Shown here: positions 16,369 through 24,392 of the stretch, in pieces
Layout of the letters: each line of letters begins with the position of its first letter
Position numbering within the stretch: the first letter of the stretch is position 1
Assembly: GCA_024275165.1 (NCBI GenBank)
Contig: JAJRZQ010000012.1
Span: 124,001-188,000, forward strand
DNA: 64,000 nt
Reading direction: 5' to 3'
From: a bacterium
Lineage (GTDB): Bacteria; SAR324; XYD2-FULL-50-16
Notes under the pieces: model-generated
Told to the model about the DNA's origin: nothing
The model's database searches: none
Seen by the model: the letters and a program-made list of their open reading frames with translations, nothing else
Translations under genes and position numbers: made by a program

Positions 16369-18126
16369 TTAGATGGGGCTGGTTGACTGCGTTAGAGGGA
16401 AGCTGATGGTAAAGGTGGTGCCTTTTCCCTCAATGCTGTGGTATTCAATGGCACCATTGTAGCATTTGACGAGTTTTTTTACCACGATCAATCCTAATCC
16501 GGTCCCCTCCGCTTTGGTCGTAAAATAGGGGGAAAAGAGTTTGTTTGCCACCTTGACGGGAATCCCGATTCCCGTATCTTGGATGGTTAAAATTTCTTTG
16601 TTGCCGCTGGACTGGGCGATAATCAACAGTAACCCGTTTTCCGTCATGGATTCTAAGGCATTGCGAATTAAGTTGTTTAAAATCTCAAAGAGGTGATGCT
16701 CCGGTACGGGAAGGGGGGGGAGGTTTCCTTGCAGGTTGAGATTGACCGATACCTTTTTTTGTAAAATCTCCTCTTCAAAGAGGTGAACGACTTTGTGTAT
16801 GACCTTGGCTGCGTCGCAATGATCCGAAATTTCAGATGATTTGATGATTTCCTTGTCTAGAATATCATTGAGAACCAACTCGAGGGTTTTTGCCGTTTCC
16901 ACGATGCGCTCTAGGTCTTTTTTTAAGGGGAAGTCGGCCTCCACTTTGTTGGACACACGCCTGGCATAGCCGCCGATTACCGCTAAGGGGCCGCGCACCT
17001 CATGAGCCATTTGGTTGAGCAATTGCCCCTTGGCGGCCATTTTTTCTTGGTGCAACAGGCTTTGCTGGCTTTCTTTTAGTTTTAGGTTGGCCTCGTTAAT
17101 CGCCGTGATGCTTTTTTCCAACACGGTGAGCAGGCGCATGGAGACCAAAACCTCGCAAGCCGCGTGGGTAAAATTGATCAGGCTGTTGATATCCCAATAG
17201 GAAAAGGGGTTGCCCGTAATGGCATTGTCGACGATCAACAACCCGATACTGCGCCCATTCCATACCAAGGGAACCAGCACGGCCGCTTCGGTTTGAAAGA
17301 GCCGGAAAAACCATTGGTGATTTTCCGCGGTATCGGTTGAGGCCTGTTGCAAAATGCAATATCTTTGCTGGTATAGGGTTTGGATAAAGATGTTGTCTAA
17401 ATTGCTCAAGCCGACCTGCAAACCCCGAATCATCTCATTGATCCAAAGGTCGGAATGCTGGCGTTGCTCGCGGTAGAGGGCGATCATCTCGGTCAAGGTT
17501 TTTGGGGCCTTACCGAATTGGTCGTAGATGTTTCCCGCCTCTTCTTTGGAGGCGGGGCCAATGGCCTGAATGCCCTTTAAGGCGTTGTCCGCCTGATCAA
17601 TCAACAGCAGGTAGGCCCGGTTGAATTTGAGCCCATGCCCTGAAGTCGCCGAGACCAGCACGGCGTCGTAGATATCGCGCAGGTGGTCTGAGTGGCTGTG
17701 AACATCGTAAAAGAAATGAAAGCGGTCTAAGAGTTCAAGCTGCTTGTTGTTGGTATATTGCTGAAGCTCTGCAATTTCAGTAATCTTTTCAAAAGCAATC
17801 AATTTGAAATTTTTACCTTCTTCGGGTATGGAATAGATGGAGAGCTCAACTTCTAAAATGACTCCATTCTGGTTGCGCAATTTCACTCGATTGAGGATGA
17901 TGGAGTTTCCCGGAGTTTCTTGGAAAAGTCGCTGTAGGTAGGTTTCCCGGTCGATTCGGTAATCGGGGAGCAGGTGAAAGAAAGGTTGGTTTAAAATCTC
18001 TTGGGGCTCATAACCTAAAGCTTGCTGCGCTGCCGTACTCCAATGCACGATGAGATCGTTTTCATCCAGCAGCAACCAGCTTTTTAAAAGCAGATCGAGA
18101 TTTTTGGCGATCAGTTTTTTATACAT
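16369..18126 (-). CDS. Cytoplasmic PAS-GAF sensor histidine kinase
   Basis: A 585-residue soluble kinase with no membrane helices. An N-terminal PAS domain (about 15-130) is followed by a GAF-like domain (about 140-330). A coiled linker leads to the phosphoacceptor histidine in MAHEVRGPLAVIGGYA (near residue 375), then an ATPase domain with N, G1 (DTGIGIP) and G2 (TGLGLIVVKK) boxes intact. It should phosphorylate the adjacent single-domain regulator. The signal is unknown; the two sensory domains suggest an internal cue. Confidence 0.88.
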   Translation of the reverse strand: MYKKLIAKNLDLLLKSWLLLDENDLIVHWSTAAQQALGYEPQEILNQPFFHLLPDYRIDRETYLQRLFQETPGNSIILNRVKLRNQNGVILEVELSIYSIPEEGKNFKLIAFEKITEIAELQQYTNNKQLELLDRFHFFYDVHSHSDHLRDIYDAVLVSATSGHGLKFNRAYLLLIDQADNALKGIQAIGPASKEEAGNIYDQFGKAPKTLTEMIALYREQRQHSDLWINEMIRGLQVGLSNLDNIFIQTLYQQRYCILQQASTDTAENHQWFFRLFQTEAAVLVPLVWNGRSIGLLIVDNAITGNPFSYWDINSLINFTHAACEVLVSMRLLTVLEKSITAINEANLKLKESQQSLLHQEKMAAKGQLLNQMAHEVRGPLAVIGGYARRVSNKVEADFPLKKDLERIVETAKTLELVLNDILDKEIIKSSEISDHCDAAKVIHKVVHLFEEEILQKKVSVNLNLQGNLPPLPVPEHHLFEILNNLIRNALESMTENGLLLIIAQSSGNKEILTIQDTGIGIPVKVANKLFSPYFTTKAEGTGLGLIVVKKLVKCYNGAIEYHSIEGKGTTFTISFPLTQSTSPI

Positions 18127-18198
18127 TGAGGGCTCGGTTATTTTCTTGAAGTATAACGGCGTTCTTGCCTTTTGTCATCTTTGTTTCTTAAAGGGGTT

Positions 18199-18435
18199 AT
18201 GATTAATTTGCTGACTTTGAGCCCTGAATTTCCTCTGGAGATCGACGAAGAGACCTATGAAAATTTAAAGGTAAAAAAACACCGGGGCTGGAGCCGTTGC
18301 GATGATCAGCTGGAATGGTTGGTTAAACTGCATTATTTGCGCAAAGGGTTTAAGGAAGGCCGAGTGCCGTCTGACGAATTTCGCAAAAAAGAGGCGGAAT
18401 TGGTGTTGCATTGGTGGCGTCGCTGGTGCGGTTAG
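18199..18435 (+). CDS. Small protein of unknown function
   Basis: Seventy-eight residues starting at an ATG preceded by AAAGGGG and beginning MINLLTLSPEFPLEID. It is rich in Trp, Arg, Lys and Glu with a C-terminal VLHWWRRWCG. There is no signal peptide or membrane helix. It ends in TAG, 58 bases before the large kinase-like gene on the same strand. I recognise no family; the good ribosome-binding site and biased composition support a real gene. Confidence 0.55.
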   Translation: MINLLTLSPEFPLEIDEETYENLKVKKHRGWSRCDDQLEWLVKLHYLRKGFKEGRVPSDEFRKKEAELVLHWWRRWCG

Positions 18436-18493
18436 GTTATGCCGACTGACTTTCTTCGCCTGGTTAGGCTGAAGATCACTTTATAAATCAACC

Positions 18494-21436
18494 ATGAAAA
18501 TAAATAAACTTCCCTCAATTCTCCTGACGCTCCTCACCTTGATTTTAAGCGGTGGGTTTTATTATTTTTCCCAACTCGAAATTGAAAAACAAAGGCAAAC
18601 AACCCTGACCGCTTGGGCAAAAAAGGATGCCGAACTCCGTTTAAGGCAGATAAAAGCGGTGCGGGCCGAGGGGCAAAGCGCGCAAGCTTTGTTGTTTCAA
18701 GAGGGGCAGGCCCACCTGGGTCAATGGATGAAGGCCGAGGTTTGGGAGCGGAAGCAACTGCGTTGGTTGAGTAAAAAGGCGAGGAAAAAAGAGGAAAGCT
18801 TCGAACTCCATCCCGTGGTAGCCGAAGAGGCAGAGGCCGCTTGGGTGGTGGTTTGGGCAGAGGGAATACAAGGCGCTTTGGGGTTGGACCTCTTGAGCTT
18901 GGCTTTTTTGCGCCCCTTAAAAGAACAGGTGGATCAGGGCGAGGCCCAGGCTGCTCTTTGGTTGGAGGGAGAAGGCAACCCCTCGTGGCTTAAACAAAGG
19001 CTTCTTTATCTGACTCCGGCGGCCTCCGGTCCAAGTTATCTTTTGGGTATTTTCAACCTGAAGGAGTTATTGCTCCATCCACAGACCCAAAAATCGCTGG
19101 ACGCGCAAGGCCTCACTTTAACCTTGCGAATAGCCCAAGATTTGCCCGCCTCTGCTCTGACCTTATACCGCGCGCAAGCCGATTTGTGGGGGCAAAAGCT
19201 TAGCCTGCGCTATGAGTTGCGAGGCCAAAAATCACCATTGAACTTAGAGCCCGTTCCCTTAGCGGGGGCTTTGGCGCTGCTGCTTTTTGGTTTTGGGACC
19301 GCTTTTTTTACCTTTAAAGCCGCGCAAATCCAAGCCAATCGAAATCAAGAGCTTTTTAAGGCAGCGAAATTACATCAGTTTTTTAACCGCGCGATTTCGC
19401 TTAGTTCTAAGGCAAAAGAAATGGAAGGCTTGGTGCAATCGGTGTTGGGGGAAATCGCGGTTTACGCGGGCTGGGAAGTGGCCCACGCCTATCTGCCGAA
19501 CGCGGAAAACGAAGCCAATGCCAGCGAGGTTTGGTATTTTGCCAAGCAAGCGCAAAGCGTTTTATTCAAGCAGCATTTTGAATCGAGAAATTTTTCCGGC
19601 AGCTTAACCCTTACGGATCGAGTCATTAACCATCAAAGTTATGTCTGGATACCCGATATCAGCCAAGACCGGCAATTTACCAAAAGCCGAGCGAAGCTTA
19701 ACATAGGAGCCAATTCCGCGGTGGGTATTCCCTTGTTTTTACAAGGTGAAATTGTGATTGTTTTGGAGTTTTTCGGTTCTCAGGTTCAAGAATGCGATGA
19801 AGGCTTGATCAGCGAGGTCTTGACGGTCGTCGATCTTTTGGCCGGCTTTGTGGAAGCGCATTGGTCGAGAGTGCGCATCGGGCAGACGGAAAATCGGGCC
19901 AAGGGCGCTTTAGACAATATTATGGAGTCTGTGTTTTTGATGAACGAACAAGGCAAGATCATTTTGATGAATTACGCGGCAGAAACCCATTTTGGTTATC
20001 GCTTTCAAGATATTCGGGGGATGGGGTTTGAGATGCTCCTCCAAGAGCCTAATCAGAGCAAATTCAAGCATTTTTTTGCCTCTTATTCCAAAAACCCGCA
20101 AGGCCAAACCTTTGACGGAAGCAAAGAATTACAGGGGAGAAAAAAGGATGGAAGTTCGATCCGGTTGCGCCTGTTGCTCAAGGAGTTAAAGATAGGAAAT
20201 GAAACCAACCTGCTGGCTATTGCGGTTCACTTAGACAAAGAAGAAAAGCAACTGAGCTTGAGCCAAAAGGCGGAGTTGCCTTTAGAGCCCGATGACGGGG
20301 CCGGGACCATGTTGATTGAACCCAAGAGTTCTTTTGGGGGCAAGAACTTAGCCATTACCGAGCCCATTCGCTTGATTCAAGAAGAAAGCCGTCTTTTAGG
20401 GGCTAAGGCCAAAACCAAAAAGGAGGCCAGCGCCTTAAGAAAGATTGAAGTTCAAGCCGAAGCCCTACAAGATACCTTAGAATCTTTGTATATTCTTTCA
20501 AGGTTGCAAGATGGGAGCTTAAGACCGCAAAAGCAACCCATAAACTTAGGTCAACTCTTAGATCGAGCGATGCGGCGGGTCGCCCCTAGGGCTTATGCCA
20601 AAGGACTGGAATTGGTGGGCTATCTTCAGCCCGATGTCCCCCTGGAGGTGTTAGGGGATGAGGCGCTGCTCTTTTCCTTGTTTTTGTTGCTGAGCGACAA
20701 TGCTATTCGTTATACCCAAACAGGGGAGGTCTCCTTGGAGTTGCGTTGTAGCCTTGCGGAAATGCGCCAAGCGCAGTTGCAGTTGATTGTAAGAGATTCA
20801 GGAACCGGTATTGACGCAGGCCTAGCCCAAGAGTTGGCCTTGCAGTTGCGTAAAGAAGACAGTTTGATCAAGCGGGAAGCAAAACGCCTAGGCCTCACCT
20901 TATCTTATGCCAAGGAGCTGAGCAAGCGGCTGAACGGCAAAGTCTCCCTCTCCAGCCAGCCCGGGCAATGGACTCAGCTCCAAGTGGATTTTACCTTGGA
21001 AAAAGCTCTCGCCAACAAACAACGCGTCACCGTGGAAAAAAGCCTCTCGGGGGTGAAAATCATGGTTCTCGACGGCAATGAGGTTCAAGGGAAAATGCTT
21101 TTAAAAAAGCTTATCTACCGAGGCGCCGAAGCCCAGTACATCGGTGAACTAGGAGACGCGGTGAATCACTTGCACAATAGCTTGAATTTAGAGCAACCCT
21201 TCCAATTGATTCTCCTCAACCTGGATGAGAAAAAAATAATGGAGGGGAAACTCTTAGCGGAATTGGAGAAGCTAAAAGAGGCCAAACCAAAAATCATGCT
21301 GTTGAGGGAGGGGGCTAGTAGAGAACTGGAAAGCTACCCTCAAGATTTGCTCTACCGACTCGATAAGCCGGTTTTACAACCAGAACCCTTTCAAAGCTTG
21401 TTGGAGTTTTTAAAAGGGGATTTGGAAAGGGGTTGA
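18494..21436 (+). CDS. Large kinase-like hybrid protein with degenerate catalytic sites
   Basis: A 980-residue membrane protein: helix at about 8-27, periplasmic region, second helix at about 255-277, GAF domain (about 295-460), PAS domain (about 468-580), then kinase-like and receiver-like regions. The dimerisation region (about 620-680) has no His-Glu phosphoacceptor box. The ATPase region keeps an N box (SDNAIRYT) and a G1-like DSGTGID but has lost the glycine-rich G2 loop. The C-terminal receiver has G861 in the acidic pair (VLDGNE) and N909 where the phosphoacceptor Asp should be; only the lysine (K958) remains. It probably senses and transmits without phosphotransfer. Confidence 0.78.
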   Translation: MKINKLPSILLTLLTLILSGGFYYFSQLEIEKQRQTTLTAWAKKDAELRLRQIKAVRAEGQSAQALLFQEGQAHLGQWMKAEVWERKQLRWLSKKARKKEESFELHPVVAEEAEAAWVVVWAEGIQGALGLDLLSLAFLRPLKEQVDQGEAQAALWLEGEGNPSWLKQRLLYLTPAASGPSYLLGIFNLKELLLHPQTQKSLDAQGLTLTLRIAQDLPASALTLYRAQADLWGQKLSLRYELRGQKSPLNLEPVPLAGALALLLFGFGTAFFTFKAAQIQANRNQELFKAAKLHQFFNRAISLSSKAKEMEGLVQSVLGEIAVYAGWEVAHAYLPNAENEANASEVWYFAKQAQSVLFKQHFESRNFSGSLTLTDRVINHQSYVWIPDISQDRQFTKSRAKLNIGANSAVGIPLFLQGEIVIVLEFFGSQVQECDEGLISEVLTVVDLLAGFVEAHWSRVRIGQTENRAKGALDNIMESVFLMNEQGKIILMNYAAETHFGYRFQDIRGMGFEMLLQEPNQSKFKHFFASYSKNPQGQTFDGSKELQGRKKDGSSIRLRLLLKELKIGNETNLLAIAVHLDKEEKQLSLSQKAELPLEPDDGAGTMLIEPKSSFGGKNLAITEPIRLIQEESRLLGAKAKTKKEASALRKIEVQAEALQDTLESLYILSRLQDGSLRPQKQPINLGQLLDRAMRRVAPRAYAKGLELVGYLQPDVPLEVLGDEALLFSLFLLLSDNAIRYTQTGEVSLELRCSLAEMRQAQLQLIVRDSGTGIDAGLAQELALQLRKEDSLIKREAKRLGLTLSYAKELSKRLNGKVSLSSQPGQWTQLQVDFTLEKALANKQRVTVEKSLSGVKIMVLDGNEVQGKMLLKKLIYRGAEAQYIGELGDAVNHLHNSLNLEQPFQLILLNLDEKKIMEGKLLAELEKLKEAKPKIMLLREGASRELESYPQDLLYRLDKPVLQPEPFQSLLEFLKGDLERG

Positions 21437-21450
21437 TAAAACTTGTAGAG

Positions 21451-21480
21451 AAGCCCTAAGGTGAGCCTTAGGGCTTTTTA
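21451..21480. terminator. Bidirectional rho-independent terminator
   Basis: An 11-bp perfect stem, AAGCCCTAAGG (21451-21461) with CCTTAGGGCTT (21466-21476), a 4-base loop and a T tract, lies between the convergent kinase-like gene and gltA. The stem begins with AA and ends with TT, so it can serve both strands. Confidence 0.85.
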
Positions 21481-21489
21481 AGGGGGCTT

Positions 21490-22776
21490 TTAGCGTTGAC
21501 TGATGGGGACAAAGGGCCTCTCGGTGGCGCCGGTGTAAATCTGCCTGGGGCGGCCGATTTTTGTGGCAGGGCTTTCGATCATCTCTTTCCAGTGGGCGAT
21601 CCAACCGGGGAGCCTGCCAATGGCAAAGAGTACGGTAAAAAACTTGGTGGGAAACCCCATGGCCTTGTATAGAATGCCGGAATAAAAATCCACATTGGGG
21701 TAGAGTTTTCGTTCGATAAAGTAAGGGTCGGACAGAGCTACTTCCTCAAGCTTTTTGGCGATCTCCAAAAGAGGATCATTGACCCCTAATCTTTCTAAGA
21801 CTTGATCGGCTGTTTTTTTGATGATTCTGGCCCGGGGATCGAAGTTTTTATAAACCCGATGCCCAAAGCCATAGAGGCGAAAATTATCTTTTTTATCCTT
21901 GGCCCGCGCTACGAACTGATCTACATTCCCCCCGGCAGCATGAATGGCTTCGAGCATTTCTAAGACCTGCTGGTTGGCTCCACCGTGGAGCGGCCCCCAC
22001 AGGGCGCATACCCCAGCGGCAACAGAAGCGAAGAGGTTGGCATGGGAAGAGCCCACGATGCGCACCGTTGAGGTCGAGCAGTTTTGCTCGTGATCGAGGT
22101 GGAGAATAAAAAGCTGGTCTAGGGCCTTTTCCACAATGGGATCAATCTCGTAATCCTCAGTGGGCATGGAAAACATCATGTTTAAAAAGTTGGCGGCGTA
22201 ACCGAGTTTATTTTGCGGGTAGACCTTGGGCTGGCCTACGCTTTTTTTATAGGCGTAGGCCGCGATGGTGGGCATTTTGGCAATGAGCCGATGGATCGCG
22301 ATTTCGACCTCTCTCGGGTCCCAGGGGTCGCCGGAGTCTTCATAAAAGGTGGAAAGGGCGCTGACAACGGAGCTGAGGGTCGCCATGGGGTGCGCCGTGT
22401 GGGGCCAGGCATCCCAATATTTTTTAATATCCTCGCGAATCATGGTGTGATGGGTGATGTTGCGCTCCCAATCTTTATATTGGGGGAGGGTCGGCAATTC
22501 ACCGTAGATGGAGAGATAAGAGGCTTCCAAAAAATTGGAATGTTCGCAAAGCTGTTCAATGGGGTAACCGCGGTAGCGTAAAATACCCTTTTCTCCATCA
22601 AGATAGGTGATGGCGCTGCTGCAACTTCCGGTATTGCCGAAGCCGTTATCTAGAGTGATGGCGCCGGTTTGGCCGCGTAATTTGGAAATATCAATTCCCA
22701 CCTCGTTTTCCGTTCCCTTGACTAGGGGTAACTCGACTTCTTTGCCGGAGAGGGTCAGCTTGGCGGATTCACTCAT
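21490..22776 (-). CDS. gltA: Citrate synthase
   Basis: Condenses oxaloacetate and acetyl-CoA, the entry step of the TCA cycle. The 428-residue length fits the hexameric type II bacterial enzyme. Active-site residues are in GPLHGGANQQV (His), GFGHRVYKNFDPRA (His, Arg) and PNVDFYSG (Asp). An AAGGAG motif lies just upstream of the ATG. The promoter region is only about 40 bases before it meets the second 211-bp element, so that element may affect expression. Confidence 0.95.
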   Translation of the reverse strand: MSESAKLTLSGKEVELPLVKGTENEVGIDISKLRGQTGAITLDNGFGNTGSCSSAITYLDGEKGILRYRGYPIEQLCEHSNFLEASYLSIYGELPTLPQYKDWERNITHHTMIREDIKKYWDAWPHTAHPMATLSSVVSALSTFYEDSGDPWDPREVEIAIHRLIAKMPTIAAYAYKKSVGQPKVYPQNKLGYAANFLNMMFSMPTEDYEIDPIVEKALDQLFILHLDHEQNCSTSTVRIVGSSHANLFASVAAGVCALWGPLHGGANQQVLEMLEAIHAAGGNVDQFVARAKDKKDNFRLYGFGHRVYKNFDPRARIIKKTADQVLERLGVNDPLLEIAKKLEEVALSDPYFIERKLYPNVDFYSGILYKAMGFPTKFFTVLFAIGRLPGWIAHWKEMIESPATKIGRPRQIYTGATERPFVPISQR

Positions 22777-22819
22777 TTTGAACTCCTTAGGTAAAAAAAT
22801 TTTCTCTATTTTGATTTTA

Positions 22820-23030
22820 GGAAACTCTGAAAAACGCGGAGTTTCCTGGCAAGGCAGGGATGCCTTGCCAAATCAAAAAGTGTAACTTATTGATTTTCAT
22901 TGAGGTTGTTGGTTTTATTCACAACCGAAAAGACTGAAAAACTCGACGCGCCCCAAGGGCTATACTCAGCCCGAAGGGCACGAGCCTACCGCTTGAACAA
23001 GCGGTAGGCAGGGAGTTTTTCAGAGGTTTC
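22820..23030 (+). mobile_element. 211-bp MITE-like inverted-repeat element, copy 2
   Basis: Same orientation and exactly the same length as 9037-9247. The 16-bp end repeats here differ at two bases, and the flanks are TTTA on the left and TTGA on the right, an imperfect target duplication. The internal hairpins are kept, and one stem has changed on both arms compared with copy 1 (GGTTGT/ACAACC here). It sits between the divergent starts of gltA and the ferredoxin gene, where an insertion can separate or supply promoters. Confidence 0.8.
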
Positions 23031-23156
23031 TTGATTATTTCAGATTAACCGAGGAAGTGGCAAGTTGAATCGAATTACGGTGCGTTGCTTTGTTTTGGAA
23101 AAAGCGCTTTACGAGGTTTGGGGGGAGAAGTTAACCTAAAAACTTTGGAGAGTTCT
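23031..23156 (+). other. Leader region of the ferredoxin gene
   Basis: About 125 bases between the repeat element and the ferredoxin start. An open frame from 23085 could extend the ferredoxin by 24 residues, but these are not ferredoxin-like, and GGAG lies at a good distance before the ATG at 23157. No clear promoter was identified. Confidence 0.3.
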
Positions 23157-23435
23157 ATGCGGCAAAAATATCGAATTGAAATCAAGGGCAAGGGAGAGTT
23201 TTACGCCGCACCGGGGCAAACCTTGGCCCAAGCGCAAGAGGAGCAAGGGGTATCTTTGATTCCCTTAGGGTGCAGCAAGGGGGGCTGCGGCACTTGCAAG
23301 TGTCGGGTCATCCAGGGAACGGTGTCTCACGGGCACCTGAACTCAATTGTCTGTAGCCCCTTAGAACAAGAAAAGGGGTTTATCTTAGCCTGCCAAAGCG
23401 AAGCGAAGAGTGATTTGGTGATTGTTTTGCCATGA
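23157..23435 (+). CDS. Plant-type [2Fe-2S] ferredoxin
   Basis: A 92-residue single-domain ferredoxin starting MRQKYRIEIKGKGEF. The cluster ligands follow the family pattern: three cysteines in LGCSKGGCGTCKCRV and the fourth in FILAC. It is a soluble one-electron carrier. The AEC transporter gene overlaps its stop, so both are cotranscribed. It could supply electrons to the ferredoxin-type sulfite reductase encoded about 4 kb downstream, but that is inference. Confidence 0.9.
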   Translation: MRQKYRIEIKGKGEFYAAPGQTLAQAQEEQGVSLIPLGCSKGGCGTCKCRVIQGTVSHGHLNSIVCSPLEQEKGFILACQSEAKSDLVIVLP

Positions 23436-24358
23436 TGGCGCTGAACGCTCTTTTTCCGGTTTTTTCCCTTATTTTATTGGGTTGGTTTTTACGGCGAAAA
23501 TCATTACTTTCCGCGGAGACCACCGGGCAAATGACGGGGTTGCTTTATTGGTATGGAATGCCTGCCTTGCTGTTTGTTAAGTTTGCCTCTTTAGAAAGCT
23601 TAACGATTGATATATCTAATTATTTTTTATCTTTTTTAATGGCCACCTTTTCCGCCGTGGCTCTCGGTTATCTCTTTGCCGGTATAATGGGTTTGGGGCG
23701 GGTCAAGATAGGGGCCTTTGTGCAGGCGAGCTTTCGAGGGAATTTAGCTTTTGTGGGCTTGCCCATTGCTTTGTATTACCTGAGCGAGGTAAACTTGCCT
23801 GCTTTAGAAGGAATGATTTTTTTGGCTTTGTCCCCGATGATCATTACCTATAATCTTCTCGGGGTCGCGCTATTGGTGCTGCATGGGGAAAGGGCATCAG
23901 GGCAGATAAAAAAAGGGGTGGCGCGGATTCTTACCAATCCCTTGATTTTAAGCTGCGCTTTGGGAATCGGCTTTCGCTGGCAGGGATGGAGCTTGCCGGG
24001 GGTTTTAGAGCAAGCTTTAACGATTTTGGGCCAGATGGTGGTACCCCTTTCCTTGATTCTGGTCGGGGCCTCGGTGGAGTTTGCTTCCAAAGAGCCCCAA
24101 GGGGCGGCGAGTTACTGGGCCGCCTTTTTAAAGACCTTTTTCACCCCCTGGGCCGGGTTTGGTTTTGCGACCCTCTTTGGGCTAGCCCCTGAAGGCCGGG
24201 CGCTGCTCATGCTCTTTCTTGCCGCCCCCACAGCGGCGGCGGCTTACATTTTAGCCCAACAATTGGGTTCGGACGCGAAGATGACGGCAAACGCCATTTT
24301 ATTGGGGAGCTTTTCCTCTCTGGCTTCGGTGAGTTGGATCTTTTTTTTGCTCCTTTAA
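23432..24358 (+). CDS. AEC (auxin efflux carrier) family transporter
   Basis: A 308-residue membrane protein with about ten hydrophobic helices in two five-helix halves, as in the AEC family of bile/arsenite/auxin-type permeases, which export organic anions. The conserved middle segment around VPLSLILVGASVEF is present. The start overlaps the ferredoxin stop (ATGATG). It converges on cysN. The substrate cannot be inferred. Confidence 0.82.
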   Translation: MMALNALFPVFSLILLGWFLRRKSLLSAETTGQMTGLLYWYGMPALLFVKFASLESLTIDISNYFLSFLMATFSAVALGYLFAGIMGLGRVKIGAFVQASFRGNLAFVGLPIALYYLSEVNLPALEGMIFLALSPMIITYNLLGVALLVLHGERASGQIKKGVARILTNPLILSCALGIGFRWQGWSLPGVLEQALTILGQMVVPLSLILVGASVEFASKEPQGAASYWAAFLKTFFTPWAGFGFATLFGLAPEGRALLMLFLAAPTAAAAYILAQQLGSDAKMTANAILLGSFSSLASVSWIFFLLL

Positions 24359-24392
24359 CTGGGGGCGCTTTTTTAAGAATCCTCTTTGGAAC

